From an uncultured Ruminococcus sp. (lineage in GTDB: Bacteria; Bacillota; Clostridia; Oscillospirales; Ruminococcaceae): a DNA stretch of 5,498 nucleotides. A program made the position numbers and the translations under genes. The stretch's first letter is position 1, and each line of letters begins with the position of its first letter. The notes under the pieces were generated by a model. The model was not told the DNA's origin and did not search any database. It saw only the letters and a list, made by a program, of their open reading frames with translations. Shown piece after piece: positions 1 to 5,498 of the stretch. Where the stretch lies: positions 1 through 5,498 of the forward strand of contig CACYBC010000144.1 in assembly GCA_902772615.1 (NCBI GenBank), in the 5' to 3' direction.

Positions 1-996
1 GCCGTTCATGTCCCAGACACCGGTCTTCCTGTCGCCCCAGCGTCCGCAGTCGGAGCCGAACCAGACGATCTGTCCGTCCTTAAGCTGAGCTACGACGGCA
101 TCCCTGAGCTCGTCCATGGTGAGGTTCAGATATACGACCGGATTGCCGACGATGTTGCCCACATAGTTTACCGTGAAGCGTTCGTGATAGGGCTTGTCCT
201 TGGTGGGGGAGGTGATCAGCGACGCGTATTCGTCAAGATCCAGTCCCACGTATTTATCATAGAAGGAATGAGGATCGAGACCTCTGTCTATGTGGTATTT
301 CCCGTCCTTGTCCTTGTATTCGAAGTCGAAGGTCTCCGGGACCTTTCCGAAGCAGGATACGGAGAAGGAGTAAAGTTCTTCCAGGCATTTTTCCTTTAGC
401 GAGGCTATCTTTTCCGCATCGTCCCTGTTCTTCTGAACGTCAGAGGCGAATTTCCTGAGCCTTCTGTTGACAAGGGTGGTCCAGCTGCGGGTGTGAGAAG
501 AAGTGTAGGTCTCGGGGAAGGCAGTCTTGGGCACCACGCCGTACTTCTTGATTATGCCGGCGAACATGTCCCACTGACCGCCGTCGTTGATCCCGGTCTG
601 AAGGACCCACATGAGAGTGCGGTCGTCCCAGTCGGCGTCCTTGAGGGAGATGATGCTCTCCATGGTCCAGTTGATCTTTTCGAGCTTGTCCCAGAAAGCG
701 ATGTAGTTCTGCGAGAGTTCGAACTCCTTGATGTTGCACTTTCTGGCGACTTCTTCGCGCAGGAAGTTGGCTCCCGCGAAGATCCAGCATCTGCCCGTGC
801 TCTCCTGAGAGGTGGCGGACATGGTCTCGATATCGATCTCGAAGTTGTGCTGGACATTGTTGGTGTTCTCCTGCACCGCAGCAAGCTCCATGATGTCCGT
901 CTTGTTGAGTGCTCTGCGGACCGCCTTTGCGGTCCTGTCAGCATCATACTTTTCCTTCATCGCGCTGACGACTTCGGGGGTCAGTTCTTTTGCCAT
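1..996 (-). CDS. pepC: Aminopeptidase C / bleomycin hydrolase-type cysteine peptidase (C1B), 3' end cut off by window
   Basis: Cytosolic papain-like peptidase expected to remove N-terminal residues from peptides. Translating the minus strand from ATG at 996-994 gives 332 uninterrupted codons reaching the window edge; family members are about 430-450 residues, so roughly the last quarter is missing. Seen directly: the active-site block SQESTGRCWIFAG at residues 63-75, with the presumed oxyanion-hole Gln64 and nucleophile Cys70; ELSQNYIAFWDKLEK at 93-107; DGGQWDM at 138-144 followed by a FPET motif at 160-163; and VWFGSDCGRWGDRKTG near the break. These blocks are characteristic of PepC/bleomycin hydrolase. 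The catalytic His and Asn lie beyond the window and cannot be checked. No signal peptide is visible. The start is supported by AAGGAG at 1010-1005, 8 nt upstream. The gene is divergent from the MarR-ABC operon. Family assignment is strong; physiological substrate unknown. Confidence 0.93.
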   Translation of the reverse strand, partial: MAKELTPEVVSAMKEKYDADRTAKAVRRALNKTDIMELAAVQENTNNVQHNFEIDIETMSATSQESTGRCWIFAGANFLREEVARKCNIKEFELSQNYIAFWDKLEKINWTMESIISLKDADWDDRTLMWVLQTGINDGGQWDMFAGIIKKYGVVPKTAFPETYTSSHTRSWTTLVNRRLRKFASDVQKNRDDAEKIASLKEKCLEELYSFSVSCFGKVPETFDFEYKDKDGKYHIDRGLDPHSFYDKYVGLDLDEYASLITSPTKDKPYHERFTVNYVGNIVGNPVVYLNLTMDELRDAVVAQLKDGQIVWFGSDCGRWGDRKTGVWDMNG

Positions 997-1041
997 TTAA
1001 TATTCTCCTTAATAATGATTTAGCGCTTTAACATCCTAAAT

Positions 1042-1070
1042 ATAATAATATCCCGCAGTCCGGTCTTCAA
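1042..1070 (-). promoter_or_regulatory. Probable sigma-70-type promoter for pepC
   Basis: On the minus strand, TTGAAG at 1070-1065 (4 of 6 matches to the -35 consensus) is followed by a 17-nt spacer and TATTAT at 1047-1042 (5 of 6 matches to the -10). Transcription would start near 1035, giving a leader of about 40 nt before the ATG at 996. The region is AT-rich and lies back to back with the plus-strand promoter at 1101-1128. A second overlapping TATTAT at 1050-1045 gives a 14-nt spacer and is less likely. Prediction from motif and spacing only. Confidence 0.55.
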
Positions 1071-1100
1071 GTTACAAAAGAACAAATTCATAAAGGGATA

Positions 1101-1128
1101 TTGACACGGTTCCGCTATGGTATATAAT
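1101..1128 (+). promoter_or_regulatory. Near-consensus sigma-70-type promoter of the marR-ABC operon
   Basis: TTGACA at 1101-1106 and TATAAT at 1123-1128 are both perfect hexamers separated by 16 nt (one base short of the optimum). Transcription should start around 1135, leaving a leader of about 95 nt before the regulator's ATG at 1231. A promoter this strong suggests that expression is limited by repression, which fits a MarR-family gene as the first gene and the dyad array immediately downstream. Confidence 0.8.
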
Positions 1129-1139
1129 TAGTAAGGAAA

Positions 1140-1193
1140 CTTAATATCAAGTATCTTAATTTAAGACTGCTTAAAATAAGATGCTTTAAGATA
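1140..1193 (+). repeat. Array of four CTTAA-type dyads in the operon leader, candidate operator region
   Basis: Four short inverted repeats begin at 1140, 1155, 1170 and 1184, so they are spaced 15, 15 and 14 nt. They are CTTAATATCAAG (imperfect), CTTAATTTAAG (perfect; extends to TCTTAA-T-TTAAGA at 1154-1166), CTTAAAATAAG (perfect) and CTTTAAG (short, perfect). The outermost parts also match each other: TATCTTAA at 1152-1159 is the reverse complement of 1186-1193. The array lies just downstream of the predicted transcription start, a normal place for a repressor to block transcription. MarR proteins typically bind AT-rich dyads and often their own promoter, so autoregulation is the simplest reading. 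Binding by this particular protein is inference. Confidence 0.55.
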
Positions 1194-1230
1194 AACAACC
1201 TTACGATGGACCTACTGCAAGGAGCGACTA

Positions 1231-1653
1231 ATGAACGACAACGATCTCATGATCTCGGTATTCCGCATAACGAGACTTCACAGCAGACGTTTCCATACTG
1301 TCCTGGACAGGGATGGTGAGGGCGGCACGATGCAGGACGGACTCATCCTCCATATTCTGTCGGAGGAGGACGGGATCACACAGAAAGTGCTGGCGCAGAA
1401 GATGCACATCAGGCCTCAGTCATTGACCGGTGTACTTGAGAAACTGGAGGACAAGGGACTCATCAGAAGACAGCGCAGCGAGACCGACAAGAGAGAACAG
1501 AACGTGTTCATCACGGATGAAGGAAAGAAACTGAGCGCCGATCTGACAGCCAAGAGGGACAGGATCACTGAGGAACTGTTCAGCATACTGAGCGACAAAG
1601 AGAAGGCCGAGCTCTACAGGCTGCTTACGAAAGTGGCCGACCAGGAACTGTAA
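1231..1653 (+). CDS. MarR-family winged-helix transcriptional regulator
   Basis: 140-residue protein, the usual MarR length (about 135-160). Helical N-terminal dimerisation region at about residues 1-30; helix-turn-helix at about 50-75 (TQKVLAQKMHIRPQSLTGVL then EKLEDKGLI), with the recognition helix near 61-72; wing at about 78-95 carrying the family's D-x-R signature (ETDKREQNVFITDEG, residues 84-98); C-terminal helices at about 99-140 completing the dimer interface. There is no cysteine, so thiol-based oxidant sensing of the OhrR type is excluded; release by a small molecule, perhaps an exporter substrate, is more plausible but unproven. Start supported by AAGGAG at 1219-1224, 6 nt before the ATG. 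The first exporter gene starts 25 nt after its stop, so the two are almost certainly co-transcribed and the protein likely represses this operon. Confidence 0.93.
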   Translation: MNDNDLMISVFRITRLHSRRFHTVLDRDGEGGTMQDGLILHILSEEDGITQKVLAQKMHIRPQSLTGVLEKLEDKGLIRRQRSETDKREQNVFITDEGKKLSADLTAKRDRITEELFSILSDKEKAELYRLLTKVADQEL

Positions 1654-1678
1654 AACATTTAAAGGAGTATAAACGCAC

Positions 1679-3454
1679 ATGTTCAAAGCAATCAAACGTA
1701 TGCGCGGGCAGGAGGTGGCGCTGCTGATATTCAGCATGCTGCTGGTCCTTGCGCAGGTGTGGACCGAGATGAAGATCCCGGACTACATGTCGAGCATCAC
1801 CATGCTGGTACAGACGGAAGGAAGCCAGATGAGCGCCATCTGGAAGGCCGGCGGGGTAATGATGCTCCTGGCTCTGCTGAGCACGCTGATAGGGCTGACG
1901 TCAGGCTATGTCTCCGCTATGCTCGGCGGTCTTTATTCAAAGCACCTGAGGAGCGACATCTTCAATAAGGTGCAGTCCTTCTCGCTCAACGAGATAGACA
2001 GATTCTCCACCGCGTCGCTGATCACCAGATCCACCAACGACATCACCCAGCTGCAGATGTTCATAGCAGGCGGACTGAGGATGATCATCAGGACCCCCAT
2101 CTCGGTGGTGGTCGCCCTGGTCAAGATCTGGGGCAAGCACTGGCAGTGGACATCACTCACCGGCGGCGCGATCATAGCCGTCATCGGAATAGTCATCATC
2201 GTCATCAGATACGCGCATCCCAGATTCAGGAGGATGCAGGAGCTCACTGACGAGCTCAACAAGGTGACAAGAGACAACCTGACCGGTATCCGTGTCATCC
2301 GCGCCTACAACGCCGAAGAGTATCAGGAGAAGAAATTCGAGGAAGCCAACGATAATCTCTCCTATAACATGCTGTCGGCGCAGACGATCATGAGCTCGAC
2401 AAGGCCCGTGATGAGATTCGTCAACAACGGACTTACTGTAGGTATCTATCTCATAGGTGCATACCTCATTAACAGTCTGGTAAAAACAGATCCCACGAAT
2501 GCCATCGTGACCTTCTCGGAGATGGTGGTGTTCTCCAACTATGCCAGCAGACTTCTCATGTCCTTCATGAACCTTGAGATGATCTTCAACATGATCCCCA
2601 GGGCTTCAGTTGCCGCCGACCGAGTCAACGAAGTGCTCGACTGCGAGCTTGAGATCAAGGACGGCACCGAGACTGACGGCATAGAGGGCAAGGAAGGGAC
2701 CGTCGAATTCAGAAATGTCAGCTTCACATACCCCGGAACGGAAGGCGAGGTCCTCAGCGACATCACCTTCACAGCCAACAAGGGCGAGACCGTCGCATTC
2801 ATAGGAGCCACGGGCAGCGGCAAGACCTCTCTGGTCAACCTGATCCCCAGGTTCTATGACACCACTAAGGGCGAGGTCCTCGTCGACGGCAGGAACGTAA
2901 GGGAATACGATCAGCATTCGCTGCGCAACCTAATAGGCTATGCACCTCAGACCGCAGTCCTGTTCTCAGGCACCGTCTCCTCCAACATCGAGTACGGAGA
3001 GGGCGGCAACCACGCGGCCGATGAGGATTCCGAAGCGGAAGTGAAGAGAGCGGTAGCCATCGCTCAGGCGACCGACTTCGTCGAGAAGATGGATAACCAG
3101 TATGACGCTGAGATAACCAGGGGCGGAACGAACGTCTCCGGCGGACAGAGACAGAGGCTGTCGGTGGCGAGGGTCGTCTACAGGAAGCCCGAGATTTACA
3201 TCTTTGACGACACGTTCTCGGCTCTTGACTTCAAGACTGACCGTCTGCTCAGAGCAGCGCTGAAAGAGGAGACCGCCGGCGTCACGACGCTCATAGTCGC
3301 ACAGAGGATAGGAACCATCAGAGACGCTGACAAGATCATCGTTCTCGATGAAGGCAAGGTCGTAGGCATGGGCACGCATGATGAACTCATGAGAAAATGC
3401 CAGGTCTACAGAGAGATCGCATATACACAGCTGTCAGAGGAGGAACTTGCGTAA
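1679..3454 (+). CDS. ABC exporter half-transporter, subunit with degenerate ATP-site residues (permease fused to ATPase)
   Basis: 591 residues, normal for a type IV (B-subfamily) half-exporter. N-terminal membrane domain to about residue 320, with clear hydrophobic segments near 12-30, 58-80, 160-178 and 245-270; first intracellular coupling region DRFSTASLITRSTNDI at 107-122. ATPase domain: Walker A GATGSGKTS at 376-384 (Lys382), Q-loop Gln424, signature NVSGGQRQR at 485-493, Walker B and D-loop IYIFDDTFSALD at 506-517, switch region VAQRI with Gln542. The position after the Walker B Asp is Asp511 instead of the catalytic Glu, and the switch His is replaced by Gln. Both changes are known from the weakly hydrolysing subunit of heterodimeric exporters (TM287, BmrC type). 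Shine-Dalgarno AAAGGAG at 1661-1667, 11 nt from the ATG. Its stop overlaps the next gene's start, fitting a fixed partner. Substrate (drug, peptide or lipid) cannot be told. Confidence 0.94.
   Translation: MFKAIKRMRGQEVALLIFSMLLVLAQVWTEMKIPDYMSSITMLVQTEGSQMSAIWKAGGVMMLLALLSTLIGLTSGYVSAMLGGLYSKHLRSDIFNKVQSFSLNEIDRFSTASLITRSTNDITQLQMFIAGGLRMIIRTPISVVVALVKIWGKHWQWTSLTGGAIIAVIGIVIIVIRYAHPRFRRMQELTDELNKVTRDNLTGIRVIRAYNAEEYQEKKFEEANDNLSYNMLSAQTIMSSTRPVMRFVNNGLTVGIYLIGAYLINSLVKTDPTNAIVTFSEMVVFSNYASRLLMSFMNLEMIFNMIPRASVAADRVNEVLDCELEIKDGTETDGIEGKEGTVEFRNVSFTYPGTEGEVLSDITFTANKGETVAFIGATGSGKTSLVNLIPRFYDTTKGEVLVDGRNVREYDQHSLRNLIGYAPQTAVLFSGTVSSNIEYGEGGNHAADEDSEAEVKRAVAIAQATDFVEKMDNQYDAEITRGGTNVSGGQRQRLSVARVVYRKPEIYIFDDTFSALDFKTDRLLRAALKEETAGVTTLIVAQRIGTIRDADKIIVLDEGKVVGMGTHDELMRKCQVYREIAYTQLSEEELA
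3438..3443 (+). promoter_or_regulatory. Ribosome binding site deciding the start of the second ABC gene
   Basis: AGGAGG lies inside the last codons of the upstream ABC gene, 10 nt before the ATG at 3454-3456. That ATG shares one base with the upstream TAA (TAATG), a classic translational-coupling arrangement. An in-frame ATG at 3397 would add 19 residues, but it lies 58 nt inside the upstream gene and the predicted extension (through the TAVRGGTCV stretch) has no family resemblance that I recognise. The 3454 start gives the typical MAKKN-type basic N-terminus. Confidence 0.85.
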
Positions 3455-5292
3455 TGGCTAAGAAGAACAGTTACCAACTTGGACAGGCAAACATAAATTC
3501 CGGCGCGCGCGGACCCATGAGGATCGCCGAGAAACCGAAGGATCTCAAGGGAGCAGCCAAGAAGCTCCTTGCATACGGCAGAGATATCCTTCCCCAGTTC
3601 ATCCTCGCAGTAGCAGCTTCCGTCTTCAGCGTCATCATGACGCTGTTCGGGCCCGATCACCTCAGCAGGATGACCAACCTCATAGAGGCAGGGCTCAAGA
3701 GCGGGGGAGTGGACATTCCCGCAGTCATCAGGGTCGCCATCAGGAGCCTTGTATTCTATCTGATCGCTTCGCTGCTGATACTGATACAGAGCCTCAACCT
3801 CAACAGGGCATCACAGAAGCTCATGAGGACGATGCGCAGCGACATAACCCACAAACTCAACAGGATCCCGCTCAAGAGCTTCGACAGCTCTTCATTTGGA
3901 GATGTGCTCAGCCGCATCACCAATGACGTCGATACCATCGGAATGAGCCTCAACATGGCATCCAGCTCTGTCGTCACATCCATCGTTACGTTCATCGGCT
4001 GCACCATCATGATGCTGCTGAAAAACGTAAAGCTTACAGTCATCGTTCTCCTGTGTTCCATCCTGGGATTCATGCTCGTCAACGTGATCATCAAGCGCAG
4101 CCAGGGCTACTTCACCAGAAGGCAGTCGTATCTGGGAATGATGAACGGCCACATCGAGGAGATGTACGCAGGGCACCTGATCGTCAAGGCATACAACGGC
4201 GAGAAGGAATCCAGAGAGACGTTCGAGTATCTCAACGACAAGCTATTCGAGAACAACTGGAAGAGCCAGTTCATCAGCGGGATCACTTTCCCGCTGATGG
4301 AGCTGCTCAGCAACCTCGGCTATGTTGCGGTATGCGTATTCGGAGCCATGATGGCCAAGAACGGAACCATACCCTTCGGCACCATCATCGCTTTCGTGAT
4401 CTATGTGCGCATGTTCACCATGCCCATGAGCATGGTCGCCAACGCCATCACCAACCTGCAGTCCGCCGCGGCTGCCTGTGAACGCGTGTTCGAGTTCCTG
4501 GACGTGGAGGAGATGGAGGACGAGTCCGGCAAGACGGCGCGTCTCGAGAACGTGAAGGGCGACGTGGAATTCAGCCACGTGCGCTTCGGATATGATCCGG
4601 ACAAGACGATCATCAACGATTTCTCCGCATCCATCGAAGCCGGCAAGAAGGTCGCCATAGTCGGCCCCACCGGTGCGGGCAAGACCACCATGGTCAACCT
4701 GCTGATGAGATTCTATGAGATCAACGACGGAAAGATTTCAATAGACGGCATCGACACCAGGGACGTCACAAGGGAGAACGTCCACGACCAGTTCTGCATG
4801 GTCCTACAGGACAGCTGGCTGTTCGAGGGGACGATCAGGGAGAACATCGTGTTCAGCATGAAGGACGTCAGCGACGAGAAGGTCATTGAAGCCTGCAAGC
4901 TCGTCGGACTGCACAACTACATCTCGGGTCTGCCCAACGGCTATGACACGGTGCTGTCGGAGGACAGCAACATGTCCGCGGGACAGCGCCAGCTGATGAC
5001 CATTGCGAGGGCTATGATCCAGAATGCTCCGCTGCTCATCCTGGACGAGGCTACCAGTTCCGTCGATACCAGGACAGAGCAGATAGTGCAGGACGCCATG
5101 GACCTGCTGACCAGGGGAAGGACGTCATTCACCATCGCTCACCGTCTGAGCACGATAAGGAACGCCGATATCATCCTGGTAATGAGGGACGGAGATATCG
5201 TCGAGACCGGAACCCACGAGGAACTGCTGGAGAAGGGTGGATTCTACTCCGAACTGTGGACCAGTCAGTTCGTCAACGCGGAAGCTATCTGA
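3454..5292 (+). CDS. ABC exporter half-transporter, catalytic subunit (permease fused to ATPase)
   Basis: 612 residues from the coupled start. A basic, Gly-containing cytosolic tail of about 45 residues (MAKKNSYQLG, then RGPMRIAEKPKDLKG at 19-33) precedes the first membrane helix near 47-66, as in many Bacillota exporters of this class; TM2 lies near 95-113. Coupling region FDSSSFGDVLSRITNDVD at 143-160. ATPase: Walker A GPTGAGKTT at 404-412 (Lys410), Q-loop Gln452, signature MSAGQ at 507-511, Walker B ILDEATSSVD at 529-538 with catalytic Glu532, switch His563 in IAHRLSTI. The catalytic residues are intact but the signature is SAGQ instead of SGGQ. This is reciprocal to the upstream subunit, so the pair should form one consensus ATP site (this Walker A/B plus the partner's VSGGQ) and one degenerate site. 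Last gene of the operon; no clear Rho-independent terminator follows. Substrate unknown. Confidence 0.94.
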   Translation: MAKKNSYQLGQANINSGARGPMRIAEKPKDLKGAAKKLLAYGRDILPQFILAVAASVFSVIMTLFGPDHLSRMTNLIEAGLKSGGVDIPAVIRVAIRSLVFYLIASLLILIQSLNLNRASQKLMRTMRSDITHKLNRIPLKSFDSSSFGDVLSRITNDVDTIGMSLNMASSSVVTSIVTFIGCTIMMLLKNVKLTVIVLLCSILGFMLVNVIIKRSQGYFTRRQSYLGMMNGHIEEMYAGHLIVKAYNGEKESRETFEYLNDKLFENNWKSQFISGITFPLMELLSNLGYVAVCVFGAMMAKNGTIPFGTIIAFVIYVRMFTMPMSMVANAITNLQSAAAACERVFEFLDVEEMEDESGKTARLENVKGDVEFSHVRFGYDPDKTIINDFSASIEAGKKVAIVGPTGAGKTTMVNLLMRFYEINDGKISIDGIDTRDVTRENVHDQFCMVLQDSWLFEGTIRENIVFSMKDVSDEKVIEACKLVGLHNYISGLPNGYDTVLSEDSNMSAGQRQLMTIARAMIQNAPLLILDEATSSVDTRTEQIVQDAMDLLTRGRTSFTIAHRLSTIRNADIILVMRDGDIVETGTHEELLEKGGFYSELWTSQFVNAEAI

Positions 5293-5310
5293 TTTCTTCA
5301 TTCTAAATCA
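5290..5310 (+). repeat. Small inverted repeat spanning the stop codon of the second ABC gene
   Basis: TGATTT at 5290-5295 and AAATCA at 5305-5310 are perfect reverse complements around a 9-nt loop. The left arm includes the TGA stop. The stem is short and AT-rich with no following T run, so it is not a convincing terminator. Its right arm overlaps the base of the larger hairpin at 5309-5351 by two bases. It could mark an insertion edge or be chance. Confidence 0.3.
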
Positions 5311-5356
5311 GGCGCGGAGACCCGTGACTTCAGTCGTGGGAGGAGCGCTTGCCTCC
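5309..5356 (+). other. Two-tier hairpin resembling an IS200/IS605-family right end (TnpB guide-RNA scaffold type), without tnpB
   Basis: Inner stem: CCCGTGAC (5321-5328) pairs with GTCGTGGG (5333-5340) around a TTCA loop, with two G-U pairs that work only in plus-strand RNA. Outer stem: CAGGCGC (5309-5315) pairs with GCGCTTG (5345-5351), 7 bp with one G-U. A purine-rich internal loop (GGAGA / AGGA) lies between them. An alternative stem, GGAGG (5339-5343) with CCTCC (5352-5356), would compete with both. The motif ACCC(A/G)YGACTTCAGTCGTGGGAGG is, as I recall, typical of the right ends of IS605/IS1341-type elements, where it forms the 3' part of the TnpB-associated RNA. Here it begins 17 nt after an ABC stop codon with no tnpB upstream, so it would be a solo end, a relic, or an unrelated hairpin. 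Not a standard terminator: the nearest T run (5367-5371) is too far away. Confidence 0.45.
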
Positions 5357-5403
5357 AATACTATCCTTTTTAGTGAAGAATAATAAAACAGTTTTTCAGG
5401 ATT

Positions 5404-5485
5404 GAAACACTTCCCATTGTCCGTTTTTAGGGACAATGTCCTTGATAGAATGTATCTGTGAGATCCTATCAAAAGGAGGTGTTTC
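5404..5485 (+). promoter_or_regulatory. Three-way-junction RNA fold sequestering a strong Shine-Dalgarno
   Basis: Three nested helices account for most of this segment. P1: GAAACACTTCC (5404-5414) pairs with GGAGGTGTTTC (5475-5485), 11 bp with one G-U. P2: CATTGTCC (5415-5422) pairs with GGACAATG (5431-5438), 8 perfect bp, loop GTTTTTAG, stacked flush on P1. P3: TTGATAG (5442-5448) pairs with CTATCAA (5466-5472), 7 perfect bp, with a small inner ATCT/AGAT hairpin (5454-5464). Linkers are 0, 3 and 2 nt. The ribosome site AAAAGGAGGTG (5471-5481) is largely inside P1, so it would be hidden in any transcript that begins upstream. Known insertion sequences (IS10, IS50, IS200) use such folds to stop read-through transcripts from making transposase; a riboswitch-like or other leader is an alternative. 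The pairing is visible in the sequence; the function is inferred. Confidence 0.5.
5443..5451 (+). promoter_or_regulatory. Possible extended -10 promoter inside the structured leader
   Basis: TGA followed by TAGAAT (5446-5451) matches an extended -10 (TGn plus 5 of 6 of TATAAT). No good -35 is present at 16-18 nt (the sequence there is T-rich). A transcript starting near 5458 would lack the 5' strands of helices P1 and P3, leaving the ribosome site at 5471-5481 free. Weak by itself, but its placement fits the read-through protection idea. Confidence 0.3.
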
Positions 5486-5488
5486 CTG

Positions 5489-5498
5489 TTGCTGCAGA
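5489..5498 (+). CDS. Possible start of a further gene (TTG start), running off the window
   Basis: TTG at 5489-5491 lies 9 nt after the GGAGG core of a consensus ribosome site (AAAAGGAGGTG, 5471-5481). It opens a frame reading M-L-Q before the window ends. Only three codons are visible, so the product cannot be identified. The MLQ opening, the AT-rich flanking DNA and the protected leader would suit an IS1182-type or similar transposase, but that is a guess from context. GTG at 5479 and CTG at 5486 are weaker start candidates because they are too close to the ribosome site. Confidence 0.3.

Noticed and set aside
493..1023. Long plus-strand open frame opposite pepC, and a shorter one at 184-399
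   Set aside because: Both run antisense to a clearly recognisable peptidase with an intact active-site motif. Their translations show no family resemblance, and no ribosome site supports them.
1019..1040. TTTAG...CTAAA inverted repeat in the pepC leader as an operator
   Set aside because: Only 5 bp arms with a 12-nt gap in AT-rich DNA; too weak to separate from chance.
3397..3453. Upstream in-frame start for the second ABC protein, adding 19 residues
   Set aside because: It would overlap the first ABC gene by 58 nt; the ATG at 3454 has AGGAGG at good spacing and a TAATG overlap with the upstream stop.
4053..4481. Alternative-frame open reading stretch within the second ABC gene
   Set aside because: It lies entirely inside a well-supported exporter frame and its His/Arg/Gln-rich translation is typical of an out-of-frame shadow.
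5309..5371. Rho-independent terminator for the ABC operon
   Set aside because: The stem is GC-rich, but the first T run (5367-5371) comes 10-16 nt after the hairpins rather than directly behind them. Termination here is possible but not supported by the usual layout.
5391..5408. CRISPR-repeat-like sequence GTTTTTCAGGATTGAAAC
   Set aside because: It ends in the ATTGAAAC motif seen in many CRISPR repeats, but there is only one copy, with no second repeat or spacer in the remaining 90 bases, and its last bases belong to helix P1 of the structured leader. An array cannot be supported.

Overview
The window looks like a chromosomal segment from a moderate-GC anaerobic bacterium, most likely a Clostridia-type member of the Bacillota. 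The basis is strong AAGGAG-type ribosome binding sites, sigma-70-like promoters, an aminopeptidase C gene, and a MarR plus paired ABC exporter operon of a kind common in that group. Arg AGG/AGA and Ile ATA codons are frequent. No ribosomal or other taxonomic marker is present, so the assignment is tentative.

Layout: (1) Positions 1-996 on the minus strand carry the N-terminal 332 codons of an aminopeptidase C / bleomycin-hydrolase-type cysteine peptidase (pepC), cut by the window edge. (2) Positions 997-1230 are a divergent intergenic region. It holds a plausible pepC promoter on the minus strand and a near-consensus promoter on the plus strand. In the plus-strand leader there is an array of four CTTAA-type dyads at about 15-nt spacing, a good candidate for a regulator-binding region. 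(3) Positions 1231-5292 form a tight plus-strand operon of a MarR-family regulator and two half-size ABC exporters, the last two overlapping by one base. (4) Positions 5293-5498 are a non-coding tail that becomes AT-rich (about 36% GC by hand count over 5357-5498). It contains an IS200/IS605-end-like hairpin without a tnpB gene, then a perfectly nested three-way-junction fold that buries a consensus Shine-Dalgarno, then a possible TTG start for a gene that runs off the window, perhaps a transposase.

The two ABC proteins have complementary defects. The first lacks the catalytic Glu after Walker B (Asp instead) and the switch His (Gln instead) but keeps VSGGQ. The second keeps the catalytic Glu and His but has an altered signature, MSAGQ. 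This is the expected pattern for an obligate heterodimeric exporter with one consensus and one degenerate ATP site. The MarR protein probably controls its own operon and so the exporter; the transported substrate cannot be read from the sequence.

Nothing here demonstrates a wholly new system. The parts most worth a second look are the leader repeat array and the structured RNA at the right edge.
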